Assembly: GCA_030591825.1 (NCBI GenBank)
Contig: JAUVAG010000004.1
Span: forward strand, 1-14,748
Length of the DNA stretch: 14,748 nt
Reading direction: 5' to 3'
DNA from: Dethiosulfatibacter sp.
Lineage (GTDB): Bacteria > Bacillota > Clostridia > Tissierellales > Dethiosulfatibacteraceae
Part shown: positions 1 to 6,490 of the stretch, piece after piece
How the letters are laid out: every line of letters starts with the position of its first letter
Position numbering within the stretch: position 1 is the first letter of the stretch
The notes under the pieces: model-generated
Database searches by the model: none
What the model saw: only the letters and a program-made list of their open reading frames with translations
Told to the model about the DNA's origin: nothing
Program-made: the position numbers and the translations under genes

Positions 1-304
1 AGCTTCCGTCCTTGGATTTTTGACAGGAGCTACTGCAGACAACCAGGTTGCAGCAATAGCCCTTGTGAAGCTCAGTTTCATGCCTGTCATGCTATCCTTT
101 GCAGGGTCAATAATAATACCTGAAAGGTGGCAGATATTTCTGTACTGGTCTCCTTTCTATTGGGATTACAAGGTTCTGGAGGGTATATTGACAAAAAACA
201 TAGAATGGAGCCAGGTGCTATATTATTGCGGGCTCATATTGTTAACTTCGACAGCCTTTTATCTTATATTCAGAAGGAAGATTATACGAGGTCTTCAGGG
301 TTAG
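1..304 (+). CDS. ABC-2 type transporter permease, C-terminal part (5' truncated by window)
   Basis: The frame is open from base 2 to the TAG at 302-304, so the true start lies before the window and the TTG at 20 is not a start. About 100 residues are visible. They hold two hydrophobic membrane segments, one around VAAIALVKLSFMPVMLSFAG and a last one around VLYYCGLILLTSTAFYLIF, ending in a short basic tail (RRKIIRGLQG). Between them lies a stretch with WSPFYWDYKVLEGIL, like the loop before the last helix in ABC-2 type permeases (ABC2_membrane family). Such proteins form the channel of exporters for drugs, lipids or peptides, together with a separate ATPase that is not in view. The 3' end overlaps the end of a converging minus-strand reading frame by 23 bases. 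The family call rests on hydropathy and general resemblance; the substrate is unknown. Confidence 0.6.
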   Translation, partial: ASVLGFLTGATADNQVAAIALVKLSFMPVMLSFAGSIIIPERWQIFLYWSPFYWDYKVLEGILTKNIEWSQVLYYCGLILLTSTAFYLIFRRKIIRGLQG

Positions 305-541
305 AATTCTTTTCCATTATAACTATGAAGGAATCATCCTTTTTCAATTCCTTGTATACTATAAAATCCTTTATTGAGAATTTACCAATGATTTTTTCGA
401 TGCCTTCCCTTTCATAGCGGATATCGGGCATCGATTTTCCTTCTGTTTCCATATATAACTGTTGTCTGAAAATCTCACCATTAATGTATAGAATCTGGAT
501 AAGAGCCAGCCATATGATTTTAAATCGTCTTTATTTTTCAT
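282..541 (-). pseudogene. small unrecognised gene with a -1 frame change (frameshifted or programmed frameshift)
   Basis: On the minus strand an ATG at 541 has an excellent ribosome binding site (AGGAGT at 554-549, 7 bases spacing). The starting frame reads MKNKDDLK and then stops at 371. The -1 frame is open from just after the start to a TAA at 284-282 and reads like a genuine protein C-terminus (IIWLALIQILYINGEIFR, later PDIRYEREGIEKIIGKFSI and ending MEKNSNPEDLV). The two frames join exactly at T TTA AAA (524-518), which is both a homopolymer and a canonical -1 slippery heptamer. One missing A in the A4 run would restore an 86-residue protein. No family is recognised. It is preceded in the same sense by the structured element at 569-694. 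It could be a pseudogene, a sequencing error, or a recoded gene; if the frame change is not real, only the 56-residue product from the ATG is made. Confidence 0.45.
327..345 (+). terminator. weak candidate terminator after the permease
   Basis: A short hairpin, AAGGA-atca-TCCTT, is followed by four to five T residues, about 25 bases after the permease stop. The stem is only 5 bp and lies inside the opposite-strand reading frame, so it may be chance. Confidence 0.25.
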
Positions 542-568
542 TATTAATACTCCTAATCGGCTTTGTTT

Positions 569-694
569 TAGCTTAGGAAAGTTTAAATATGTTAAATCCC
601 TTGAAGCGTAGTATTTGACTTTCAAGGATAACTTTCCACGCTTACAACATCTATTTTATAGATGACGTAGCGTAGCTACTTTACCTATATTATA
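569..694 (-). repeat. structured leader-like repeat element, copy 2 (minus strand)
   Basis: Read on the minus strand, the element runs TATAAT (694-689), then AAAGTAGCTA (682-673), a perfect hairpin CATCTAT-aaa-ATAGATG (664-648), a long-range stem AAGCGT (643-638) with ACGCTT (609-604), then ACTTT (582-578), which pairs with the opening AAAGT, and finally AGCTA (573-569). Its last 40 bases match 32 of 40 positions in the corresponding part of the copy at 4880-5050, and the start (TATAATayargAAAGTAGCT) matches too. Fourteen bases after it comes the ribosome binding site of the small minus-strand gene. Identity was counted by eye. It may be a 5' leader RNA or a small mobile repeat. Confidence 0.6.
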
Positions 695-738
695 ACATTT
701 ATTTATTAATGAACCACTAATATTCATTACATAATTAT

Positions 739-766
739 TTGAAAACTACGATTCTTGTGATATACT
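739..766 (+). promoter_or_regulatory. promoter of the first molybdenum hydroxylase operon
   Basis: TTGAAA (739-744), a 16-base spacer and TATACT (761-766) form a good SigA-type promoter. Transcription would start near 773, giving a leader of about 43 bases before the FAD subunit. The promoter is divergent from the TATAAT of the minus-strand element at 689-694. No clear operator palindrome was seen. Confidence 0.55.
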
Positions 767-815
767 ACATAGTTGGGTAAATAATCATAATATAGTGTGA
801 ATTTAGGAGCAAAAT

Positions 816-1622
816 ATGATCAGAATAAGAAATTTAAACAAACCAAAGACAATGGAGGAAGCCTGGGAAATCTACAGCAATAAGAATAAAGCAAAGCTAA
901 TTGCTGGCGGAGCATTCCTAAGACTTTCCACAGACCTATACATAGGAGAGGCTGTAGACCTTTTCGATTTGAACTTGAATGGAATAAAGGAAACTGAGGA
1001 TGCTTTCACAGTTGGAGCAATGACTACTCTCAGGCAGTTGGAAACGGACAGTGCTTTAAACAGCTGGTTCGACAATTATTTCGCTGCGGCTCTTAAAAAT
1101 ATTGTAGGTGTGCAGCTTAGAAATATAGCAACCATAGGCGGTACAGTATATCCAAGATATGGATTTTCGGATCTTATAACTGCATTGCTGGCACTTGATG
1201 TAGACCTTCAGTTTTATAAAAGCGGAAGGATAAGCCTTGAGGATTATATGGAAAAGGGTCTTTTGGAAAAGGATATTCTGGTTGAAATTATAATAAAGAA
1301 AAACATAAATAATGCATCCTTTAAGATGATGAGAAATTCCAAAGGAGACTATGCAATACTGAATTGTGGAGTTTCATGTATTCATGGCAAGTACAGGATT
1401 GCCATAGGAGGAAGACCTGGAAGAGCAGTACTTGCAACAGATGCCATGGAGATTCTTAATGCTGCAGAAAAAATAGATGAAGATATAATAGGAAAAGCCT
1501 GTAATGCAGCAGCGGAACTGGCTTATGGAACAAATATTTTTGGATCTGGCCAATACAGAAGTGCCATGAGCAAGGTCCTTCTCAAGAGAGGAATCAGGGA
1601 GGTTCTTGGAAATGATAATTAA
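816..1622 (+). CDS. xdhB: xanthine dehydrogenase family, FAD-binding subunit
   Basis: A 268-residue FAD subunit of a three-subunit molybdenum hydroxylase. It passes electrons from the iron-sulfur subunit to FAD and then to an external acceptor, in the cytoplasm. The N-terminal FAD_binding_5 domain carries AGGAFL (residues 30-35) in place of the usual AGGTDL, and TIGGT (106-110) followed by VYPRYGFSD, where most family members have TIGGNIANASPAGD. A CO dehydrogenase flavoprotein C-terminal domain follows, from about residue 165. These variants look typical of a clostridial subgroup. The ATG at 816 follows TTAGGAGC with good spacing. The gene opens an operon with the 2Fe-2S and Mo subunits; its last 11 bases overlap the next gene. 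The substrate (xanthine, another purine, nicotinate) cannot be told from sequence. Confidence 0.85.
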   Translation: MIRIRNLNKPKTMEEAWEIYSNKNKAKLIAGGAFLRLSTDLYIGEAVDLFDLNLNGIKETEDAFTVGAMTTLRQLETDSALNSWFDNYFAAALKNIVGVQLRNIATIGGTVYPRYGFSDLITALLALDVDLQFYKSGRISLEDYMEKGLLEKDILVEIIIKKNINNASFKMMRNSKGDYAILNCGVSCIHGKYRIAIGGRPGRAVLATDAMEILNAAEKIDEDIIGKACNAAAELAYGTNIFGSGQYRSAMSKVLLKRGIREVLGNDN

Positions 1623-2061
1623 TCTTAATATAAATGGAAGTAATATAAAAGTGGAAGTAAAGGAAGATGAATATCTTTCCGAAACTTTAAGGAATAATGG
1701 CTGCAAGAGTGTGAAAAGGGGATGTGATAAAAGCACCTGTGGAGCCTGTACGGTACTAGTTGACGGAATCCCGGTACTGTCATGTTCTTACTTCAGCCAC
1801 AGAGCTGAAGGAAAAAGCATCACAACCCTCGAAGGAGTCATTGAAGAAGCCGAAAAGCTTGGAGAGCATATAATAAATGAAGGTGCAGACCAGTGCGGAT
1901 TTTGTACCCCATCCCTTGCATTGACTACAATATCTATGAAAAGAGAACTGGGAAACCCTACTGAGGAAGATATAAAGCATTATATAAATGGAAACCTGTG
2001 CAGATGTACAGGATATGAAGCCCAGATGAAGGGCATAAAGAAATATCTGGAGGTGGAATAG
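1612..2061 (+). CDS. xdhC: xanthine dehydrogenase family, 2x[2Fe-2S] subunit
   Basis: A 149-residue iron-sulfur subunit carrying electrons from the molybdenum site to FAD. The N-terminal plant-ferredoxin-like domain has cluster ligands Cys38, Cys43, Cys46 and Cys58 (GCDKSTCGAC...SC). The C-terminal [2Fe-2S]_2 domain has Cys95, Cys98 (QCGFC) and Cys130, Cys132 (NLCRCTGY). All eight ligands are present, unlike the paralogue at 8782. The ATG at 1612 is chosen over the TTG at 1606 because AGGGAGG (1596-1602) is 9 bases from the ATG and only 3 from the TTG. The gene overlaps the end of the FAD gene by 11 bases and its TAG directly abuts the ATG of the Mo subunit, so translation is probably coupled. 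Confidence 0.9.
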   Translation: MIINLNINGSNIKVEVKEDEYLSETLRNNGCKSVKRGCDKSTCGACTVLVDGIPVLSCSYFSHRAEGKSITTLEGVIEEAEKLGEHIINEGADQCGFCTPSLALTTISMKRELGNPTEEDIKHYINGNLCRCTGYEAQMKGIKKYLEVE

Positions 2062-4374
2062 ATGAAGGTACTGGACAAGAAACGGCCAAAGATACTTAAA
2101 ATTGTGAACCAGCCTATTCCAAAGAGAGACGGAAAGAAGCTTGTAACTGGAGCTGCAGTCTATACAGACGACCTGGCCCCAAGGGATGCCCTTATTGTAA
2201 AGATACTTAGAAGCAAGCATCATTTTGCGGAGATATTGAATATAGATACGGAAAAAGCCGAGAAAATTGAAGGTGTGGAGTGTATACTTACCTACAAGGA
2301 TGTGCCTGATGTGAGAATCACAAGAGCAGGACAGACATTTCCCGAGCCTTCTCCTCTTGATTGGAAAATACTTGACAATTATGTAAGATATATAGGAGAT
2401 GAGGTTGCAGTTATTGCTGCAAGGAATGAAGAGCAGGCAGACAAGGCCATGAGGTTGATCAAGGTTGACTATAGAGTAATTGAACCAGTCCTTGACTACA
2501 AGACTGCTGTCCAATCAAAATCCATAGTGCATTTTGAAAAAGATTCCAGAGTAAACTACGATATAGGCTTTGAGCCGGAAAAGAATATAGCATCACATCT
2601 TCATTTTGACATAGGAGACTATGAAAAGGGCTTCAGGGAAAGTGAAATAATCCTGGAGAGAGAATATGAAACTCAGGCAACCAATCCTGCAATGATGGAG
2701 CCTGTCACAACTTATACCTATATGGATGAATACGACAGGATGACTGTAGTGTCTGCAACTCAGGTTCCCTTCCATGTAAGAAGGATGATAGCAAATTCCC
2801 TTAATATTCCTACAAGCAGAGTAAGGGTTAAGAAACCGAGAATTGGTGGAGGCTTCGGACTTAAGCAGACAGCTGCTTCCGAGTTTTTTCCTGCACTTGT
2901 TACCCTTAAGACTGGAAAGGCTGCAAAGATTTATTATTCAAGGAAGGAAGTTTTTCTAGCTACAACTAGAAGACATCCCTTCTTAATGAAAGTGAAAATC
3001 GGAGCCAACAGGGATGGAAAAATCAAGGCCTTTGACTTTGAAGCAATATCAGATACGGGAGCTTTTGGAGAACATGCGAGTACAGTGATTGAAGCATGTG
3101 CCGAAAAATCAATGGCAATGTATAATAAGGTAGATGGCTACAGGTTTGATGCCACTGCTGTTTATACAAATCTGCCTTCTTCAGGAGCCTTCAGGGGTTA
3201 TGGAAAGACGCAAGGACTATTTGCTGTGGAATCCATAGTAAACGAACTGGCTAAAGAGATTGGAATGGACCCTACAGAACTGAGAAAGATGAACCTCATC
3301 AAGAAGGGTGAAAACCTTCTTCTTGGAACAAACCATGTATACGAAGACGACATAATAAGACAGGACAGCTGTGAGCTTGACTTTTTAATAGACAGGGGCA
3401 AGGAGCTCATAAATTGGGATGAAAACTATCCTGGAAAAGACATGGGAAACGGGAAATTTAGAGGTGTTGGAATGGCACTTTCAATTCAGGCATCAGGAGT
3501 GCTGAATATAGATTCTGCAAGTGCGACACTTAAGTTCAACAGTGATGGATTTTTCACACTGCTTATAAGTGCAACGGATATGGGTACAGGATGCGACACT
3601 ATACTATCACAGATGGCTGCCGAAACTCTGCAGGTTCCTCTTGAAAATATTGTCGTATATGCAGCGGATACAGATGTTACACCCTATGATGACGGTTCCT
3701 ATGCATCAAGCTCTACATATGTTACTGGAAGGGCTGTAGTAGAAGCGTCGGAAACGATTATTGAAAAGCTTAAGAAGGAAGTATCGGAAATTTCCCATAC
3801 GAAAATCGATGAAATAGAATATGACAACGGAGTATTTGCCTGGGGTGAGGACAGTATTAGTCTTAAGGATCTTGGATACAGGCTTAACTGCAGGCAGGTT
3901 ATGGCTACTGGAAGCCACACCTGTTCAAAGGAAGCACCACCATATAAGTCAGGTTTTGCCCTGGTTGAGGTTGACACTGAAACAGGAAAAGTTGACGTAC
4001 TGGAATTTGCGGGAGTGGTTGACTGTGGAACAGTGATAAATAGCAATCTTTGTACGGTCCAAACTCAGGGAGGAATACTTCAGGGAATAGGAATGGCTCT
4101 TTATGAGGATATAAATCACGACTTTGCAGGAAGAGAAATGAACGATAGCTTCATGACTTACAAGATTCCTACGAGAAAGGATTCTCCAAAAATTATGGTT
4201 GATTTTGCAAAAAGCTATGAGCCGACAGGTCCATATGGAGCCAAGTCTATAGGTGAGGTTGTAATAAATGCTGCTGCACCTGCAATAGCCGATGCAATAT
4301 ACAATGCAATAGGTGTAAGGTTCAGAAAACTGCCAATAACTCCAGAGAAGGTATTCTTTGCGTTAAACAAGTAA
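2062..4374 (+). CDS. xdhA: xanthine dehydrogenase family, molybdopterin-binding subunit
   Basis: The 770-residue catalytic subunit binds the molybdenum cofactor and hydroxylates an aromatic N-heterocycle or aldehyde using water. The N-terminal third is the Ald_Xan_dh_C hammerhead domain; the rest is the large Moco-binding domain. Key points: MMEP with Glu213 (position of bovine XDH Glu802), GGGFG at 262-266, GAFRGYG with Arg378 (position of Arg880), a Gly/Ser-rich SYASSSTYVTGR around 545-557, and the C-terminal GPYGAKSIGE with Glu732, the catalytic base (Glu1261 equivalent). Length is normal for the family. The active-site Glu and Arg are consistent with a purine hydroxylase but do not prove xanthine as substrate. 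GGAGGTGG lies 5 bases before the ATG. Last gene of its operon, followed by a strong terminator. Confidence 0.9.
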   Translation: MKVLDKKRPKILKIVNQPIPKRDGKKLVTGAAVYTDDLAPRDALIVKILRSKHHFAEILNIDTEKAEKIEGVECILTYKDVPDVRITRAGQTFPEPSPLDWKILDNYVRYIGDEVAVIAARNEEQADKAMRLIKVDYRVIEPVLDYKTAVQSKSIVHFEKDSRVNYDIGFEPEKNIASHLHFDIGDYEKGFRESEIILEREYETQATNPAMMEPVTTYTYMDEYDRMTVVSATQVPFHVRRMIANSLNIPTSRVRVKKPRIGGGFGLKQTAASEFFPALVTLKTGKAAKIYYSRKEVFLATTRRHPFLMKVKIGANRDGKIKAFDFEAISDTGAFGEHASTVIEACAEKSMAMYNKVDGYRFDATAVYTNLPSSGAFRGYGKTQGLFAVESIVNELAKEIGMDPTELRKMNLIKKGENLLLGTNHVYEDDIIRQDSCELDFLIDRGKELINWDENYPGKDMGNGKFRGVGMALSIQASGVLNIDSASATLKFNSDGFFTLLISATDMGTGCDTILSQMAAETLQVPLENIVVYAADTDVTPYDDGSYASSSTYVTGRAVVEASETIIEKLKKEVSEISHTKIDEIEYDNGVFAWGEDSISLKDLGYRLNCRQVMATGSHTCSKEAPPYKSGFALVEVDTETGKVDVLEFAGVVDCGTVINSNLCTVQTQGGILQGIGMALYEDINHDFAGREMNDSFMTYKIPTRKDSPKIMVDFAKSYEPTGPYGAKSIGEVVINAAAPAIADAIYNAIGVRFRKLPITPEKVFFALNK

Positions 4375-4392
4375 GTTCATTGAAATGACATT

Positions 4393-4426
4393 ACAGACAA
4401 GGAGATATTTTCTTTGTCTGTTTTTT
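4393..4426 (+). terminator. intrinsic terminator of the first molybdenum hydroxylase operon
   Basis: An ACAGACAA / TTGTCTGT stem (7 bp core, 4394-4400 with 4414-4420) is followed by six T residues, 19 bases after the Mo-subunit stop. Confidence 0.85.
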
Positions 4427-4491
4427 GCTAGCTTAGTTCAAAGTGAACGTCCGCAGTAATTTGGAATAATAACGTTATAATAGAGGATGAA

Positions 4492-4830
4492 ATGAAAATA
4501 GCTATAATAGTAAGAGAAAAGACTATGGAAAGATGCACGGGAAAAGGGTGTTTTAGAGCCTTCAACAACAGGGAGGATTCCTTCAGTGATTACGGTGAAG
4601 ATACAGAACTTGTGTCCTTCATGAATGATGGTGGAGATTTTGACTACAAGATACAAAAGCTCATTGACCTGGGAGTGGATACCGTACATCTTTCAACCTG
4701 CATAAGGGGAAAGAATGAAAACTACGAAGAAATGGCGGAAAAGCTTTCTGAACATTTCAACATAATTGGATATACCCATGGAAATGCTGAAGGAAGGTCA
4801 AGAAGTGCTGTCATCCTTCACAAAAAATGA
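4492..4830 (+). CDS. CGGC domain-family protein (putative metal-binding)
   Basis: A 112-residue cytoplasmic protein resembling the CGGC family (Pfam CGGC, COG5561), which is predicted to bind metal but has no established function. The conserved opening MKIAIIVRE, the CTGKGC pair (Cys15, Cys20), the HLSTC block (Cys about 68) and the final GYTHG are present. The eponymous CGGC stretch is replaced by NDGGD (about residues 45-49), so one expected ligand group is missing; I believe some relatives share this, but could not check. GAGGATGA precedes the ATG. It stands alone between the terminator of the first xdh operon and the structured element, on the same strand. A TATAAT at 4476-4481 is too close to the start to be an ordinary promoter. 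A role linked to the xdh genes is only suggested by position. Confidence 0.7.
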   Translation: MKIAIIVREKTMERCTGKGCFRAFNNREDSFSDYGEDTELVSFMNDGGDFDYKIQKLIDLGVDTVHLSTCIRGKNENYEEMAEKLSEHFNIIGYTHGNAEGRSRSAVILHKK

Positions 4831-4879
4831 CGATTCATGAACATTGCTTTTTAATATATATAATAATCCTGCAAAGTGA

Positions 4880-5050
4880 TATAATACAAGAAAGTAGCTT
4901 TGCTGCGTTAACCAGTTCACAGCGACATCGTCGCGCTAGATGTGAAGCAGATAGTGACCAGAGCGGTTATTAAGATGCGAAAGAAAGTTTCCTTAACCGC
5001 ATAACACCAACGCTTCAAGGGGTTATGCATAGTTTGACTTTCTTAAGCTA
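4880..5050 (+). ncRNA. structured leader-like element, copy 1 (candidate cis-regulatory RNA or repeat)
   Basis: The element opens with TATAAT (4880-4885), which would place a transcript start near 4892. Its ends pair: AAGAAAGT (4888-4895) with ACTTTCTT (5037-5044). Inside are three hairpins: TTCACA-GCGAC-atc-GTCGC-(6-nt bulge)-TGTGAA (4916-4946), GCGGTTA / TAACCGC (4963-5000) and GCATAAC / GTTATGC (4999-5028, sharing two bases with the previous one). The end pairing competes with TAGCTT (4895-4900) pairing AAGCTA (5045-5050). A shorter diverged copy lies on the minus strand at 569-694. Each copy sits just ahead of a ribosome binding site in the sense direction. I do not recognise a known riboswitch class. 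A MITE-like or IS200/IS605-derived repeat is the main alternative. Confidence 0.6.
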
Positions 5051-5076
5051 TAAAAAAAGGGAAGGAAGTGTTAGAA

Positions 5077-5775
5077 TTGGCAAAAAATAAAGTGATGTTT
5101 CAGTTGAATTTCAAGGAAATGATAAAGGAAACAAGTGATGTTTATTCTTTTGTATTCACTATACCCGAAGATCTTGATTGGATACCCGGGCAACATGGAA
5201 TTTTCAGGTTTACAGATAAAAACATAGAGGGTAAAGATTTTAGGATATTCAGTTTCGCTTCTATAAAAGAAGAGAATATGATGCTTTTTACTACTAGAAT
5301 AGTAGATGAACCCAGTGATTTTAAGAAGCATTTGCTGACACTCAAGACTGGAGATATAATGACAGTTGATGGCGCAATTGGTAAATTTAAGATTGATGAT
5401 TATGACAAAACCATTTGCATAATGGCAGGTGGAATTGGAATTACACCCATTAGAGCCTTTCTTAAGGATTTGGATAGCAGGGCGGTCAATCCCAAGTTGT
5501 TGAAGGTTTTGTATTCTGATGATAGGGGAGAATTCGCCTATGAAGAATTCTTGAAGGAAGTAAATGAAAAGTATAGCGGACTTGATATTGAATTCATTTC
5601 GGATAGAAATATATTTTCATATCAAATTGATGAATTTGCAAAAGAAAAGAGTAATGACTCTTTATATTATATAGCAGGAACACCAGGTATGAATGCTTTC
5701 ATTACTGAAAAGCTTCTTGGGCTTGGAATAGAAAAAGACTTTATAAAAACGGATGTTTTCCTTGGATATGAATAA
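5077..5775 (+). CDS. ferredoxin-NADP reductase-type FAD/NAD(P)-binding oxidoreductase
   Basis: A 232-residue flavoprotein of the ferredoxin reductase (FNR) superfamily. The N-terminal beta-barrel FAD domain has PGQH (37-40) and the flavin-binding RIFS (56-59). The NAD(P)-binding domain has GGIGITP (118-124), AGTPGM around 206-211 and the typical C-terminal KTDVFLGYE. There is no attached [2Fe-2S] ferredoxin or globin domain, so it must pass electrons to or from a separate partner. The TTG at 5077 is preferred to the GTG at 5068, because GGGAAGGAAG (5059-5068) is correctly spaced only for the TTG. The 15-base gap to the methyltransferase implies one transcript. The structured element at 4880-5050 forms its likely 5' leader. 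Partner and physiological role are unknown; its place between two molybdenum hydroxylase operons is suggestive only. Confidence 0.8.
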   Translation: MAKNKVMFQLNFKEMIKETSDVYSFVFTIPEDLDWIPGQHGIFRFTDKNIEGKDFRIFSFASIKEENMMLFTTRIVDEPSDFKKHLLTLKTGDIMTVDGAIGKFKIDDYDKTICIMAGGIGITPIRAFLKDLDSRAVNPKLLKVLYSDDRGEFAYEEFLKEVNEKYSGLDIEFISDRNIFSYQIDEFAKEKSNDSLYYIAGTPGMNAFITEKLLGLGIEKDFIKTDVFLGYE

Positions 5776-5790
5776 ATCGAGTTTAATAAT

Positions 5791-6378
5791 ATGAATCTAT
5801 CAGATATAATTTACGATTCCTTCATGCTTCCTCTTGAAACCTTTGTACTCAAGAAAAAAAGGAAGACAATGTTTAAGAATATAGAAGGTAATATATTGGA
5901 AATAGGTGCAGGGACAGGTACAAATCTTGGTTTTTATGATTTTGATATGATTTCATCCTATACTGTAGTTGACAGAAGGGTATTGGAGAAGATTAGAAAA
6001 TTTGATTTTCCCAAAGATAAGAAAATTAAATTTATTAATTCCAGCGTTGAATTTTTGTGTTTTGAAGATGACACTTTTGACAGTATAGTTTTCACTCTTG
6101 TATTTTGTTCCGTAGATGATCCTTTAAAAGGACTTAACGAGGTGAAAAGGGTTTTAAAGCCTGGAGGCAGAATTTATTTTATGGAGCATGTAATGCCTGA
6201 ACACAGTATTTTGAAGAATCTTTTCAATAGATTGAACTCCAGCTGGAACAAGCTTGCAAACGGTTGTAATCTAAACAGGGAAACAGCAGACATGATTAGA
6301 GATGCAGGTTTCGAAATTGAAACTTTGGAAAGGTTCTTCGGGGCATTTATAGTTGGAAGAGCTATAGTGAAACAGTAA
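5791..6378 (+). CDS. class I SAM-dependent methyltransferase
   Basis: A 195-residue Rossmann-fold methyltransferase. Motif I is LEIGAGTGTNL (36-46), which binds SAM. The acidic end of the second strand is in VVDRR, the post-motif DDTFDSIVF follows, and VLKPGGRIYFMEH is the conserved motif III region of the Methyltransf_11 / METTL7-like type. The protein ends in a beta hairpin-like stretch (FGAFIVGRAIVKQ). The substrate (lipid, quinone, small thiol or other) is not predictable. The ribosome binding site is poor; it lies 15 bases after the flavoprotein gene and is probably translated through coupling. A clear terminator follows. Confidence 0.8.
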   Translation: MNLSDIIYDSFMLPLETFVLKKKRKTMFKNIEGNILEIGAGTGTNLGFYDFDMISSYTVVDRRVLEKIRKFDFPKDKKIKFINSSVEFLCFEDDTFDSIVFTLVFCSVDDPLKGLNEVKRVLKPGGRIYFMEHVMPEHSILKNLFNRLNSSWNKLANGCNLNRETADMIRDAGFEIETLERFFGAFIVGRAIVKQ

Positions 6379-6402
6379 ATAGAATTTAAATTAGACTAAG
6401 AG

Positions 6403-6442
6403 ATCACCTTCTTTGCGAAAACTGCAAATGAGGTGATTTTTT
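6403..6442 (+). terminator. intrinsic terminator of the flavoprotein-methyltransferase operon
   Basis: ATCACCT (6403-6409) pairs with AGGTGAT (6431-6437), with an inner stem TTTGC / GCAAA, followed by six T residues (6437-6442). It starts 25 bases after the methyltransferase stop. Confidence 0.85.
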
Positions 6443-6455
6443 ATATTCCATGAAG

Positions 6456-6484
6456 TTGTCTTTTCTATTACTCTGAGATATAAT
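6456..6484 (+). promoter_or_regulatory. promoter of the second molybdenum hydroxylase / ureide operon
   Basis: TTGTCT (6456-6461), a 17-base spacer and a perfect TATAAT (6479-6484) make a strong SigA-type promoter just after the preceding terminator. Transcription would begin near 6491, leaving a leader of about 220 bases before the first start codon. Confidence 0.7.
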
Positions 6485-6490
6485 ATATAT

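Noticed and set aside
3699..4046. Long opposite-strand and other-frame reading frames over the xdh, ygeY, ygeW and PLP genes
   Set aside because: They are shadows of well-supported genes, lack ribosome binding sites, and show low-complexity Ser/Leu-rich or Cys/His-rich translations.
4429..4438. TAGCTTAGTT, repeated at 6562-6571 and similar to the ends of the structured element
   Set aside because: A ten-base match in AT-rich DNA without the rest of the element; not enough to claim further copies.
4436..4448. GTTCA-aag-TGAAC palindrome as an operator
   Set aside because: Only a 5-bp inverted repeat in AT-rich sequence, with no second copy at another promoter in the window.
4476..4481. TATAAT just before the CGGC-family gene as a promoter
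   Set aside because: A start 7 bases downstream would remove the gene's ribosome binding site, and no good -35 was found; possibly a chance match, so the promoter remains unknown.
4915..4950. tRNA-like GTTCACAGC stretch within the structured element
   Set aside because: No acceptor stem, anticodon arm or D arm can be laid out around it.
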